Made by a program: the position numbers and the translations under genes | Source: Ignelater luminosus | Taxonomy: Eukaryota; Arthropoda; Insecta; Coleoptera; Elateridae | Assembly: GCA_011009095.1 (NCBI GenBank) | Contig: VTPC01090705.1 | Location: 90,546-154,545, forward strand | DNA length: 64,000 nt | Direction: 5' to 3' | In this document: in pieces, positions 21,530 to 33,785 of the stretch | Layout: each line of letters starts with the position of its first letter | Position numbering within the stretch: the first letter of the stretch is position 1 | Notes under the pieces: generated by a model | What the model was told of the DNA's origin: nothing | Database searches by the model: none | The model's input: only the letters and a program-made list of their open reading frames with translations

Positions 21530-22655
21530 TGGAATTCAACCCAGTACGTATTTTTTCAGTCAGCCCACGTAAAGTTCAGGTTCGTGTCGATCGGGGTTTC
21601 AGTTTAAAAATCTATCGGGCTTTTTGGGCCTACGTCCGGTCAATCGCTCTTGTCTGGTCTATCAAGCTGTTGTTTGGCCCTATCGGGCTTTTTGGACTTC
21701 TCGGCCCTTCGGGCTTCTAGGGCCTTTCGGACTGTTTGGACTTCTCGGCTCTGTCGGGCCATACGAGTCTGTCCAACCGTACAAGCTTGTCGGGTTTTTT
21801 TTACTTCTTGGCCCTTCGGGCCTCTCGGTCCTGTGGGACCGTTCGAACCTCTCGCGCCGTTGCACCTTTTGAACTTCTTGGCTTTTTTGGATCTCTCGGG
21901 CCTGCCGGACTTCTGCGTATTAAGTCATACAGGTTTTTGAGCAATTCGTGCCTTTTGGACTTCTCGGACTTCCGTCAAATCGGAACGTCGAGCTGTTGCA
22001 GCCCGTCGGACATTTTGGCCCTGTCGGGACATACGAGTCTGTCTAGCCGACCGCCCCTGTTGGGTTCTTTGGATTTCTCGGCCTTTCGGGCATCTCGGAC
22101 CGCAGCGCCTTTTAGACTTCTTGGCTTTTTTGAATCTCTCGGGCTTGTCAGACTTTGGCGTATCAAGCCATACGGATTTTTAAGAACTTTGTGCCTTTTG
22201 GACTTCTTGGCTTTTTGGATTTCTCGGGCCTGTCGGACTTCGGCGTATCGAACCATACGGGTTTTTGAGTCGTTAGTGCCTTTTGGACTTTTTGGATCTA
22301 CGTCCGCTGTTGAAGCCTGTCGGACCTCTTGGCCCTATTAGGCCATATGAGTCTGTCCGGCCGTCCAGACCTGTCGGGCTTTTCAGACTTCTCAGCCCTT
22401 CGGGCCTCTCGGTGCTGTCGGACTTTTTGGATTTCTTAACCCTTCGGGTTTCTCGGGGCTGTCGGACCGTTTGGACATCTTGGGCCGTCTCGTCGGGCCT
22501 ATTGGTCTTTTTGGCCCTTCGGGTCTATCGGGCCGTTTGGATTTCTCGGGCCTGTCGGATTTCGGCGTATCGAACCATACGAGTCTTTGGACTCTTCGGT
22601 CTTCTGGATTTCTCGGGCTTTGCAGGCCTACGTCCTGTTGAAGCAGACCTGACCT
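21530..22655 (+). repeat. composite GC-rich dispersed repeat, copy D (longest CGGGC array)
   Basis: It begins with a head segment (TTCAGGTTCGTGTCGATCGG, then CAGTTTAAAAATCTATCGGG) at about 21.57 kb and continues for 1 kb as GC-rich tandem units. Within it, a longer unit containing GGCGTATCGAACCATACG-type dyads recurs near 21.92, 22.16, 22.23 and 22.56 kb. Small inverted repeats GGCCC-TTC-GGGCC are frequent (for example near 21.80 kb). Frames stay open for 61-201 codons on both strands, which is a composition effect rather than evidence of a gene. It ends at about 22.65 kb with GCCTACGTCCTGTTGAAGC. Confidence 0.85.
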
Positions 22656-25600
22656 AGCTACTAGAAAAGATTCTGTACAAATTGTACATTGTACAAATGG
22701 CCTTACTACAGTCAAATGTATGAAGTGTCCAATGAGGTAGTTGTTTCTATGATTTCCATGATAATGAATACGTTTAGCAGTTGATATACCGTAAGCGGGC
22801 AATGGTGCTTTGGAGCTACAACTTCAAACTTAACTTCACTCTCTAAAAAACTACGCTGACTAATTCTAATGCAAAAGGTCACAAACTTTTGAAAAACTAT
22901 TTAATATTGTGACCCTTACAGTGTTAATAAACAAACCCAAGACCATTAAAGAAATATTCAGAAGTTTTGTCTTCCAGAAGGTCGCTCTCGACAGATTTCT
23001 TTTCCTGCAAAGTTCCTTTTACAAATTTCAAAACAGCTGCTAGCTGCTTGGAGACACATCTGGGGCATGCAAAGGTGCTTTAGTTTCTGGAACTCCAAAA
23101 TTCTTTGGCTAACTTTGTCCATTTGTTTTTCTCCATCGGTACTTACCCTCATGGCATTTGATAATATGGATTCTCATATCTGTAAGTATAGATTCTTCGA
23201 CTTTTCTTCTATCACTGCCCTCTAAATGCCTTAATCATCTTCTGTGAATTGTCGGGCATACGGGAAAAGACGGATACAAGTTCTAAAGTCTATTTTGGAA
23301 ACATTCGATATTGTCTCATTCATTTGGTCAAAACTTGGCAGTTAATCACATGATCTTTTCATAAACGTTTACATGACATTTTAAACTCTGTTTACTTGTG
23401 TCTCAGTAAGATGGGTTCTGAAAGATTCTTCCTCGTTTATCATCAACAAACCACGTACGGCAAAGTACTTCTCTGGTTCTGCTGAACTCGTGCTAATCTT
23501 AACATGGGTAACAAGAAGGAAAGAAACAATTAATTTGCTTTACTTTCTGGATCACACACCACAAAAATCCCTCATCGCTTACTCATGGGTTTGGTGGAAT
23601 TAGCAACCGAGAACAGACAACATAAATGTTTAAGTACAAAGAAGCCTCTTGTTACACTCATTGTTGTATATGCGAGTCAGACTAAATTTACCGTTTGTGT
23701 CTTCTTAAAACAATTCTAAACAAGAGCATGATGTATGACTATTTTCCCTATATCTGCAAAGTACAGGCTCTACCGCTGTTACCTTGAGGAACACTAATTC
23801 TAACAATAGAGTGTTCTATGCAACTTGCAATTATTTTTTAAAAATAACTGAGTTATTCGACTGATAAAAAAATAAAAATGAAAACGAGGGATTATTTATA
23901 TCTCTAATTGGTTACAATGACTGTACTAGAAAGTTCATAGTTTAACGGATGTAATACCCCTAGCTATGAATATTCTAACCTTTTTACCTTCCTTGTTAAT
24001 TTTTCCATATTTGCACCTTGTTAACTTGGGGTTATATGTTACTTTCAGGTCCAGGGCCAATTTGTTCTAAATTAACTTTTGCGCATTCTTCACCAACTTC
24101 CGCTTAATTATAAATTTGGCAATTTTACCATTTGAAGAAGGCCCATTCGCGTTTGCACAACAATTGTACTGCTGCATAAATTCGCTTCCTTAATAATAAA
24201 GAAATAAAATATGTACAGTGAGTGTGTTAATTAACATTATTTCTTCATTGTTGATTCTTACTCATAAACTAGCGACACGTAGGTTTAAGATTTTTATAGC
24301 ATATCTCAAGACAAAGGATTTCTTCTCTATACGATCTTTATCGCATATTTCTTTCAATGGTAGGAACAAATTAAAAAAAGAGTTATGTAAATTGGTATTA
24401 AACAAAACACAGAACAGAAGCCAGCAGTAAATTAAGTTAATACTTAAAAGCTTCATTAGAGGCAGCTATATGGGTCTATTCGAAAATTTTTTTAATGGCT
24501 CTCCCGAAAATGGGCAGTCAAAACACACACACACCGGGTTCCACAAAACTAACTACTAACTATTTTATACTACTACCGTGTGCTGTGTTGAAACCAAATA
24601 AGATTTAGATGAAATAAAGTTACAAAAAAGGTTTAAAATATATGAGAGCCGCTTTAATTAGGTTAGATACCATAACGACAAACCGGCCGCATTCTTACCG
24701 GCCCGAAATGTCGTTCGCCAAATAAAATATATTCACCTGCTCTCTCTCAAAGCTTTTACAAATACAAGCCCCGGTTAGAGTCGCTCCATATATTGGCCTC
24801 TATATCGACAACCGATGACAGCGGTGCTATAAACGTAAATAACCCCAAGACATCTATAAAACTTTTCTTGAACGTCTGCCGACCACTGTCCATTCCTTCT
24901 AGTTTTATTTTTATTTATTTATTAAAATTGTCTCTGATGTATAGTTTTAGAAATCTTTGTTCGAGAAAAAGGAAAAAAAAACAGCTTTTGGGAAAATAAA
25001 TGGGTTTAATTGGGTTCTGTTTTTGGAAAAATGAAAGCTACAAGGGAACATCCGTTTCCGGCAATTAAAATTGTAAATTTCTTCTTCACCTGAATATTAG
25101 AAAACTGTTTAGAAAGAATATTATAATTATAAATAAGATACATAAACTTCTTAGGAATTTATTTTAGTGTCTACAAGGCGATTACATCAAGTGGAGAGAA
25201 TTAATTGCCGCAACTCTATTGAATTTACAAAAGCTCACTTTGCTGTGTTTGAACTTGATATGATCCAGCCGTTGTGTCCATACTTATTAAAAGATATATT
25301 TTAAGAAAGAGGCAGCTTTCACACCTTTTCACATTAGAATCGATCTTTCTTAAGAAGTCCGCATCCATAGCTGATTAAAAGTGACACCCTCCTTTTCGTA
25401 TCAAAGTCACTTTCAAATTCTGCAAACTCTGCCCTCAGCGATACATTAAAGATAAAAATGATTAGGTCATAGAAGACAAAGGAACAAACTATGGAAGATT
25501 GCTTTAAACGCACAAGAGCGCATGTTAGACTGATAACGTCCAACTGAACGTTATGCTAGGCCCTGTACGTCTGCGTCCAACAGCATCGTTTGCATTTCCC

Positions 25601-25974
25601 ATTCTGTGAACATCTGTGCTTGCCCTCGTGTTATCAGTTTTTATTTTGAAAATGAAGATTAGGAACCACATCAATGATCAGAAAGACAAGAATGAGAGAT
25701 TAAGTGGACAGAGATCTCCTCTTTTGAATTAAATTAAAGGAAATGATTTTCTGGGTAATTAGCTGTTTATAGAAATTTCTACCACTCGTGACAAGAGAAA
25801 CCAGCACACGATTTTTGCTTGCGTTTGCAGCACACAAAACTTGAAAATGGATTTTAGCTTGATTTTGTCAAATTTAGTCTGTCAGTGTTGCCTCTACATG
25901 AATTGGCTCTTACATTGCTCTTATTATGAGCTTCCACCTAGTCGAGACTCGTCTGCACGATATTAATAATGTCG
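22656..25974. other. intronic sequence, no gene recognised
   Basis: Mostly AT-rich. A dyad at 24674-24715 is listed separately. At 24520 there is a short CA run. Near 25.3-25.6 kb the peptide pieces are suggestive of a retroelement, but no diagnostic motif was found. Confidence 0.35.
24674..24715. other. 42-bp dyad with CCGG core repeats
   Basis: The outer arms AACGACA and TGTCGTT are perfect 7-bp inverted repeats. Inside lie two copies of ACCGGCC. It is the only strong GC-rich dyad of this kind in a long AT-rich stretch. It could be a protein-binding site or a remnant of a small inverted-repeat element. Confidence 0.4.
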
Positions 25975-27975
25975 AAGCACTCTCTTTTCTTAAAGTCAAT
26001 AAATGAGTTTGTGGATTTTTTTGGTCTGATCAACATAATAATAATAATAGACATTAGCCTCAAGAAGCAACTTCGAAAGGATCAAAAACTGGGAGGTGAC
26101 AAAGAACGAAAACCTCAGCGACCACCATAACATTCGAATTGGTACGACAAGAGAGAGGAAATTAAAAAAAGGCGCATTAAGGAGAAACACCACAAACATA
26201 ACAGGCTGGAGAGTTACACAAAATAAATTAGAAGAAGAAAGAAGCACAATGGACGCCTTGGAAAAAGCGAGAAAGTTTTCCAAAGAGAGAAGAGACTTCG
26301 GATCCATAATCACCGTTGATATCAAAAACGCTTTTAACTCGGCCCCATGGGAAGGGATAATAAAGGAGCTAATCAACGGGAATATACCGAGATATCTGAT
26401 AAAGATGATATGCAGCTACTTCACTGATAAGACACCTGATCATAGGAGACGAGAAAAAAGTTAAGATTTCCAGGGGAGACCACGGGGCTCTATACTAGGT
26501 CCCCTCCTCTGGAATATCTTTTACGATAATGTCCTCCGATTGGAGCAACCAACAGGAGTGACAATCATAGGTTACGCGGACGATGTAGCCCTCCTGATTA
26601 GATTCAGAAACGAGGAACAACTAAGAACGAGGGCAAACAAGGATTCAACAACTGGTTAGAACGCAACAAACTGAAGCTCGCGCCACAAAAAACCGAGGCA
26701 GTGCTATTAGTTGGGCGTAACTCCATTAAAGAATTAACTGTGAAAATCAAAGAAGTCAGAGTGACAACCATAGAGACCCTAAAATACCTTGGAGTTTGGG
26801 TTAGCAGAAACTCTAAATGGACATGGCACATTAAAAAATCATGGACAAAGCGAAGAGGACCGCGAGTAAACTCGACAGATTGATGCCAAAAAGACATGTA
26901 TTGACCTCAGTGGCTTACTTCATCATACTTTATGCAGCCCCAATATGGGGGGAAATATTAGATGTAAAAAAATACAGAGCAATGTTGGAAGGTGTTCAAC
27001 GTAGACTGATGATTAGGATAGGGCAATCGTATAGGACAGTCTCTACAGACGCCCTACAGATAATCACAAGATCAATATTTTTGTAAAGAAAAGAATGAGA
27101 ACGCAAAACAATGAGGAACCAAAACCAAATAAAAAAAATTAATGTGGGCTGAAACATTAAAAGAGTGGCAGGAGATGTGGAGTACAGATACTGGGAAAGC
27201 ACGATAGACAAAGCTCCTAATTCCAAATATTAGAGACTGGTGCAATCGAAAGCACGGGGACGTCAACTTCTACGTGTCCCAATTTCTGACAAGTCAAAGG
27301 ACGAGACTAACACGTGTTGGTACTGCCAGGTCGAAGACGTCTTTGTTTGCCCAAAATGGGAAAGGAAAAGAACAGGGTGCGAATTAGATATTGGCGCGGA
27401 GCTGTGTAAGCACACAATAATTCCAGAAATTTTAGCTAGGAAGAAGACCTGGAGAAAAATGTCCGTATATATACAAGAGATTACGATATATACAAGAAGA
27501 CAAACGCCTGAGAAGGAACAGAACATAGTTGTAACATCAATGTAAACTGCAAGGGTGCCAGTTAGAGTAAAAGACGATCAAAGACCTGGTCCACCCATGA
27601 CGTAATGCTATCGCAGATCCATGGAAATTATGGACGATTTCTGACTCCATTATGTACACCAAGTACACCCCGAGAAAAAAAAAAGGTCTGGTCGACATGA
27701 CGCTATAGAACAGTTCGTGATAGATTCTGTGTGATAACAGACACATATCTCACATCATTCTAGTTGTTTTCTTAGCTGTAAGTAACTCAGTTAGGATTTC
27801 TAGCGTTCAGTATGTTTTGCGTGGATTAACGTGATACTGCTCTCCGAGGCAAGTGATTTCAATCAGTTCAAGAGTGACCTCAACGATTATAAATACCATC
27901 AATCGTGTGCGTGCAATGATTAGTGTACCACTACGCAATAAATAAATAAGAATGCCCTTTCGGGCAAAAAACAAC
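25975..27975 (+). mobile_element. R1-like non-LTR retrotransposon, internally deleted and frameshifted
   Basis: On the plus strand it starts with the end of an AP-type endonuclease domain (NWEVTKNENLSDHHNIRIG, near 26.1 kb), so the 5' end is truncated. It jumps to ERSTMDALEKARKF and VDIKNAFNSAPWEG, the first catalytic block (26.25-26.35 kb), so the part between, including the first RT blocks, is missing. After a frameshift near 26.44 kb follow GSILGPLLWNIFYDN and GYADDVALLIRF (26.5-26.6 kb) with the catalytic YADD intact. Next come KYLGVWVSRNSKW (26.79 kb) and RTASKLDRLMPK...YAAPIWGE (26.85-26.96 kb). The C-terminal HGDVNFYVSQ and a Cys-rich end (CWYCQVEDVF) lie at 27.26-27.36 kb. It ends with a TGCCC-TTTC-GGGCA hairpin (27953-27966) and an A run. 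The FNSAPW, IWGE and HG-VNFY blocks point to the R1 clade. The element is dead. Confidence 0.85.
27953..27966 (+). other. terminal hairpin of the R1-like element
   Basis: A 5-bp stem, TGCCC/GGGCA, with loop TTTC is followed at once by a run of A and preceded by repeated AATA units. Its position suggests the 3' RNA end recognised for target-primed reverse transcription; that role is inferred. Confidence 0.5.
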
Positions 27976-28309
27976 TGTTGTCGACGTTACATTTTCCATT
28001 GACTCATAAAAATCGAGAAACTAAATGCAACCTTAACGTTTGAGTAGAAAAAACGACAATGATTAATAAATTCCTCTAGCAATTACTCTTTAGGGCTGAA
28101 ACTCTCCAAGAGGCATCTAATTTCTCAATTTTCATGAATTGATTTGGTTTTACCCACAAGACGTTAAGCGTCTTAGGCACGGAGTACCACCCAGACAGTA
28201 TTTCGCGAAGATCCCCCAATGTGTATTTCAAAATCAGTTTGGTTTGACGCCCGAGGTAGACCTTATCTGCCAAGGGCACAAAAACAATCTTAGGCCGACA
28301 ACACCCTTT
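27976..28309. other. no feature recognised
   Basis: High-complexity intron between the R1-like 3' end and a possible worn composite repeat. Confidence 0.35.
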
Positions 28310-28480
28310 TGAGCCGGCTCTGGTTTAAAGTCCAGATACAGACCCGGGTTTGAAACATCTCGGACTGCTTAGACTATATTAGTTCTTCTGCCTGCGGAAC
28401 ATTTTGAGTAGGTTGGACCTTTCAGGTTGTTTGGGTTTTTTCAATGTAAATTGACCAGGTAGGCTTTTAACGCAACTTGG
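28310..28480 (+). repeat. possible very old copy of the composite GC-rich repeat
   Basis: Phrases such as GAGCCGGCTCTGGTTTAAAG, ATCTCGGACTGC and TTGGACCTTTCAGG follow the wording of the family head and CGGGC units, but no long match exists. It may be chance GC enrichment. Confidence 0.3.
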
Positions 28481-31400
28481 ACTACTTAGATCATGACACT
28501 TTTACATTTTGTTTGCAAGCTAATTTGGGACAACTTATGTAGCGTTTATTAGGACTTTAGGACCTACCTCAGACTTAATTATTTTATTTGTTTCCAACAA
28601 AATAAAATTGTTAAAATTCTTATATTGGCACCAAAAAACAAAGATCATGCAGTGACGGAATGTTGATTTCAATTAACTTCTTCCTAGTGTTTCAACTGTG
28701 AAAGAAATTTGAATTATTTTTGCGATTACAAACTTGGGAATTACTACCATAATGAGATTGTGGCACATGATATTTTAAAATAGTGCGTTACTAGTTTTTT
28801 TTGACTAACTGCACACCATAAATCTGCTGTTTTGTTGCACGCATCAAACCTTGTTGGTACGTTAATACTCGCATGATTCCATTCTAGTCCAAAAGGTTTT
28901 CAAGGAGAGATGTGGATATCCAGGCACTTGCAAAACTTTCTTCTATCTCATCCAAACGGTCCTAATTAGGTAGCATGAACGTATTTACATATTGTACTGG
29001 TTAGGGGAAGGAAACATCCTTTTGAGTTTATGAAAAAACAGAACTTACTGGATTCTTGGAAAAAAAGAGAAGATATCATCCTATACTCTGCTTTGATGTG
29101 TTTTTAATTTGTATCGGTTAGAACAAAAGTTTTTTTCCTAAAGCCTAGTGACTAGAGATTTGTAAACCCAAATGATCTTCAGACTAGAAAGGAAATTTCT
29201 TCTCTGAGATCTACTTCCTTTGCGGCTCAGGAATAACCACCATCTTCTCTAAACGGCCTATGGGTCATTTGAACCAGGATTCTCATGACGTGAAATTCGT
29301 TAAAAGGCGTGAAAGTAGGTAGATTCTATTTCAAAGTTCGACAGAAACCCCCATGTCTGATTTAAAATGAAGACAGACGGATATTTTCTATATGTCTGTT
29401 TCAGAGTTCGAGAGAGACGCTTCCCATGGGTGCTCGCGGAAGATTTTCGACCTCAGGCCCAGTTGCAGTTAAAACATAATGTAATAGGAAAGGAAAAGAG
29501 GCAAAAGACAAGAGTGCAAGAATAATCTTTGCTTAAGTACGCCGGCTCTCGTCCTCATCTATCGAAAATGCACCGTTGACAGTTAACTACAGATTGGGAA
29601 AGAAATCGCTCAATGATTTTATTTACTTGAGAAAAATATTACTCTGATGGGTAATAACCAAAATCTAGCCAGCCCGCTAAACTTCAATACATCATAGAAG
29701 ATTATCTAAGTAGCTTTTAGTTAGTTGAGAAATCTTCTACAGAAGAAATTTGACGTTTCTAAAGTCTTTGACAAGAAATTGTATTGTGTGCTGCAGGTAT
29801 TGAAAGAAGCACGTAAATAGAATTGAAAACAGGCTATAATTATTTATAACAACTTAACTACCTTTTTCATAAAACTATGGGTAGGTGCAACGTTTTTAAT
29901 TACGTTTACGCTGTGATCTCAGTCTCCATTTTGCTTTATTGCACATCTGAGACCGATATAATAAAGCATCTACACCAATAAAACAGTTTCTACGATAACT
30001 TTTTTAAATTTTATTAAAATCACTAAAAATGTCAACGTTTGTGTCCACGTTTAGGTGGATTGCACGAAAGTGTCAATAACACTGTTAAAAATTATGCAAA
30101 TCGAATTGAATATTCACTTCACATTGTTTGGGATCATTAGGCCTCTGTATATCTGGAATAGTAATAAGGAAAGATTCCTAAAAGGATATTTGTAGTCAGT
30201 TTCAAATAAAAATAAAAATAATTTATTACAGCCTACTAAAATTAGATTTTAGCCTAGTGCATATTCCAACTACATTAATGTGTCTTATAAATAATAAACG
30301 AATAAAACCGCAAAGAAAAGAAATTAAAAGAAGGCAAGACAAGGAACGAAACCAGAAAAAAAGGATTAATTTATAGCGCAAATATCAAGATCTGACAAAT
30401 TTGCCGCAGAATTTTTATGTTCGTAGAGATATATATAATTTTTTTTTCACAATATTCGCTTACTTTTAGTTAAACTTTTGTAACTTTTACGACTGCTTTT
30501 AACGACTGGTGTGGGAAGGACGTAAAAATTAACTGTTTATTTTAGATTTGGTTTACCAAAGAGATTCTGTGATAACCAAAAGCATTTCGGAGAATTGAAA
30601 TGTCCGGCGTTTTATGTTTTTTCACTTTTTATATATACTACACTTTTAATCTTTTTCTCTTCTTGTATACTGCGTGTGTGTGTGTATGAGTGTGTGAGTT
30701 TTTTTAAATTTTATTTTTATCTCGAATCTTGGGTGTCACTTTGGACGATGAAAAATACCGAAGCACAAGGTAAAACCATCAAATTGTTATCTATAGGTAA
30801 ATGTTGAAGACGACATCGCTGGATCCTGTTAAGAGTGGGTGTACTAACTTGGTAGGGTGACAAGTTTGAAAGAGATAAACGCTTGAGCTACCGACTGGAT
30901 GTAGACGTTTTTTAACATAAAATTTTTGTCAGTCCCGCTGACATGTTAATCAATAACTTTTGTATTTTATTATCTGAGTTAGAAAATAAATTTCAAGATT
31001 CCAAACAAAAGGAACACACTTTCATGTGCGACCATTTCGCTCTTAAATTTTTAAGTAAATGAACCCATAAAAAGCTCATTAACATTAATTCATGCTAGAT
31101 ATGATAATTTATGTGAGCTAACTATGTGATATATACTCATCGACAAGTAGTAATGAGAAGTACTTTATTTATGATCGTACTTATTTACGCTTCTTTAACC
31201 GGGGACTCGATTATTAATCTGAACGTGTTTTTAAGTAACATAACCCTGAGGTACTTGCATTTACACGTCATAATAATGATTTATTTAATCCTAATGCTAC
31301 ATAAGGGATGTTCGATATTATTTATTGACTCGACGAGATTAAAGAATCAAAAATACATTGAGAAATATTGCTAAGTACCTCTTTATTATGTTTATTTATT

Positions 31401-32619
31401 GTTGTTACTTGATGTGTATTTAAAAGAAATCCGCATATAAGAATAAAACTTATATTATGATTGTGCAAGCAATAATTATAATGTTTTATAGAAATTTCTT
31501 TTAAATCTTCAGAAATTAAAAAGCTGTCTTAATTGTATTACGTAAAGAAGTGATGTCACCTTCTTTTATCTTATTCTCTTTAAAACTAACCAGGGAAAAG
31601 TTAAGTCGATTACAAGTAGGACGCTCTTTTGTAAGAAATGTTTGTGGTGAGTTAACATTTTATTTTAATATTATTTAATTTGCGTCAATCGCAGTAGCAC
31701 ATTATATTTTGTCTCATAAATATCTATTAAATTAAAAACTATTTCATTGTTGTTGTAGGGAATTAAAATTTCATAGTGACATTGTCTGGATGATATTGAA
31801 GAAACAAACTACTCCAACAACTGTTAAAGTTAAACAAAATAAGAATTGAAAATAACTATAATATTCGTCCTTCGCAGAACACGTATTAAGCAATGACCGT
31901 TACTTTATTAATTTCCGACGGTTTCTACTTCTTTTTTCAAGCTCCTCCACCTTTGATTTAGAACAGTGAAATATTGAAAACAACACAATCTTTGCAACAT
32001 TGTTGATACTATTCTGCTGATATAAACTTGATTTGCAAGGGGACATCAACACTGGATCTGATTGTCAAGCTTAAATACTACTTGTAGAAACAATTCAAGT
32101 TATTTTGAACTGTCTTCTCTTGCTGACAACTACATAATGACATTAGTGACATTAAAGATCTCAGTCCCCAAAATTCCGAGCTGCTTAGAAATTCTAGACA
32201 AACTTAAATTTTTTTCGATTAGCTGAATTGCTAAAAATACAAGAGGCTTATTCTAGTTGACTTGATTCTAGATTTCAATGAATTTGTAACATTTAACCGA
32301 GTTGGTTTGCTCTTGCAACCGCCGTGCGTACTAACTATGCACGTGACTTGGCATAGCATGCACGTTCAATTTAAATGTTCAGTTTAAATCGACGAAACCT
32401 TCTTGACGTAGACATTTTGGCACAAGCTCGGTCAGGGCCAGCAATCATTTTGAAATTGCGTTTTTTCTACTTTTCAATGTATAGTGTATGTCTACAGTAT
32501 TTCAAAATTCCTAAGCTCCTCTGCAACGCTTGAAGAAATTTCCTTAATGCATTCAATCAATCGATCATTATCTGTATCAAATTAGCTGAACTTTGATTCA
32601 TGAGATTTCAGTAACAGTT
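28481..32619. other. intronic sequence, no gene recognised
   Basis: It contains a dispersed segment at 29475-29548 (listed), a short GT run near 30680 and a balanced-composition block at 30.8-31.35 kb. An 82-residue open frame at 31126-31374 is hydrophobic and AT-rich, without a motif. Confidence 0.35.
29475..29548 (+). repeat. dispersed repeat segment, partner of 14140-14214
   Basis: ACATAATGTAATAGGAAAGG, then GAGGCAAAAGAC and AATCTTTGCTTAAG, matches the minus strand near 14.14-14.21 kb over about 70 bp. Flanking sequences do not match. Confidence 0.65.
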
Positions 32620-33785
32620 TAAACTAGAGACCTCGCCCTCTATTCGGCCCTATCGGGCTTGTGAGATTGCGCTCTTCGACTCTATCGGATTTGTCAGGTT
32701 ACATTTTTCAGTCCTATCGAGCTTGTCAGGTTGCTCTCTTCGGCTTTATCGCGCTTGTCAGGTTGCGCTCTTTGGCCCTATCGGGCTTGTCAAGTTGCGC
32801 TTTTTGGCCCTATCCGGCTTGTCAAGCTACGCTCTTCGGTCCTATCGGGCTTGTCAGGTTACACTCTTTGGCCCTTTCGGGCTTGTCAGGTTGCGCTTTC
32901 TAACTCTATCGGGCTTGTCAAGTTGCATTTTTCGGCCTTATCGAGCTTGTCAGGCTGTACTCTTTGGCCCTATTGGGCGTGTCAGGTTGCACTCTTTGGC
33001 CCTATCGGACTTGTCAAGTTGCGTTTTTTTCGGCTTTATTGAGCTTGTCAGTTTGCACTCTTTGGCCCTATCGGGCTTGTCAAGTTGTGTTTTTTCGGCT
33101 TTATCGAGCTTGTCAGGTTGCGCTCTTCGGCTTTATCGAGCTTGTCAGGTTGCGCTCTTTGGCCCTAACGGGCTTGTCAGGTTGTATGGGGCTGTTCGGG
33201 CTTGGCAAACCTGACAAGCTTATCAAATTGTCCTCTTCGGGCCATTGTTTTTGTACTAATACGAAGCGAACTGAGTTATTTTTCGTACCGACTCGGACGG
33301 GTTATTTTTCGTACTGAACCACACCGGAGGGTTGTCGTACTGACTTCGACAAACTTTATCTTCATACTGACCCGGGGAAGCATTATTTTCAGATTGAACC
33401 GAAGAGGAAGATTTTCATATTGCACCAGATCAAAAACTTCTTACTCTGTCAGACGGACGTTATTTTCGTACAAACTAGACATGCATTAGTTTTATAACGA
33501 ACTGGAGCAGAAAAATTTCGCACTGTACCGTAGAAGCCTGCAAGGGCTTGGCCGAGCCTTTGTGTGGCTCGGGTTTAGTTTGAGCCGGGCTTCAGTTTAA
33601 AAACTGTTGGTCTTATCGGGTCTCTTTGAGCCTCTCCCGATCCTGTAGGAAAGTTCGAGCATCTCAAACCTGTCGGGCCTCTCGTGCCTGGCGAGCAGTT
33701 CGGGCTCAAACATCTTTTTTGGGCTGAGTAAAGTTTTTTTCAGGCGACCGCGCCTGAAACTTTTGGCCCGTGCAGTGCTCTAGTT
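32620..33785 (+). repeat. composite GC-rich dispersed repeat, copy F (regular 32-bp array plus both modules)
   Basis: From about 32640 to 33220 a 32-bp unit repeats in register (the GGCCC phrase recurs at 32774, 32806, 32838, 32870 and onwards). Each unit is of the form GGCCCTATCGGGCTTGTCAG followed by GTTGCGCTCTTT. GCCC-TATC-GGGC is a small inverted repeat in nearly every unit. At 33.24-33.53 kb the TTTTCGTACTGA module follows, closely similar to 9.72-9.99 kb. The head then lies at about 33537 (GCCTGCAAGGGCTTGGCC, CAGTTTAAAAACTG) and the tail ends with TTTTGGCCCGTGCAG near 33775. All three plus frames are open over the array, a composition effect. Confidence 0.9.

Noticed and set aside
21650..22802. 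Long overlapping open frames (up to 201 codons) with collagen-like or Ser/Leu-rich peptides
   Set aside because: Several frames on both strands are open at once over GC-rich tandem repeats. This is a composition effect; no start context, splice sites or domain supports a gene.
27953..27966. Link between the R1-like end hairpin and the GCCC...GGGC hairpins of the composite repeat
   Set aside because: The shared core is only 4 bp plus a TC in the loop, and no other sequence is shared. Coincidence is enough to explain it.
32640..33220. CRISPR-like array
   Set aside because: The 32-bp units are contiguous with no unique spacers, and the genome is eukaryotic.
32661..33317. Repetitive peptide frames (LSGLSGCAL-type) of 80-163 codons
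   Set aside because: They arise from the 32-bp array, which is not a multiple of 3 and therefore keeps all three frames open. No protein is proposed.
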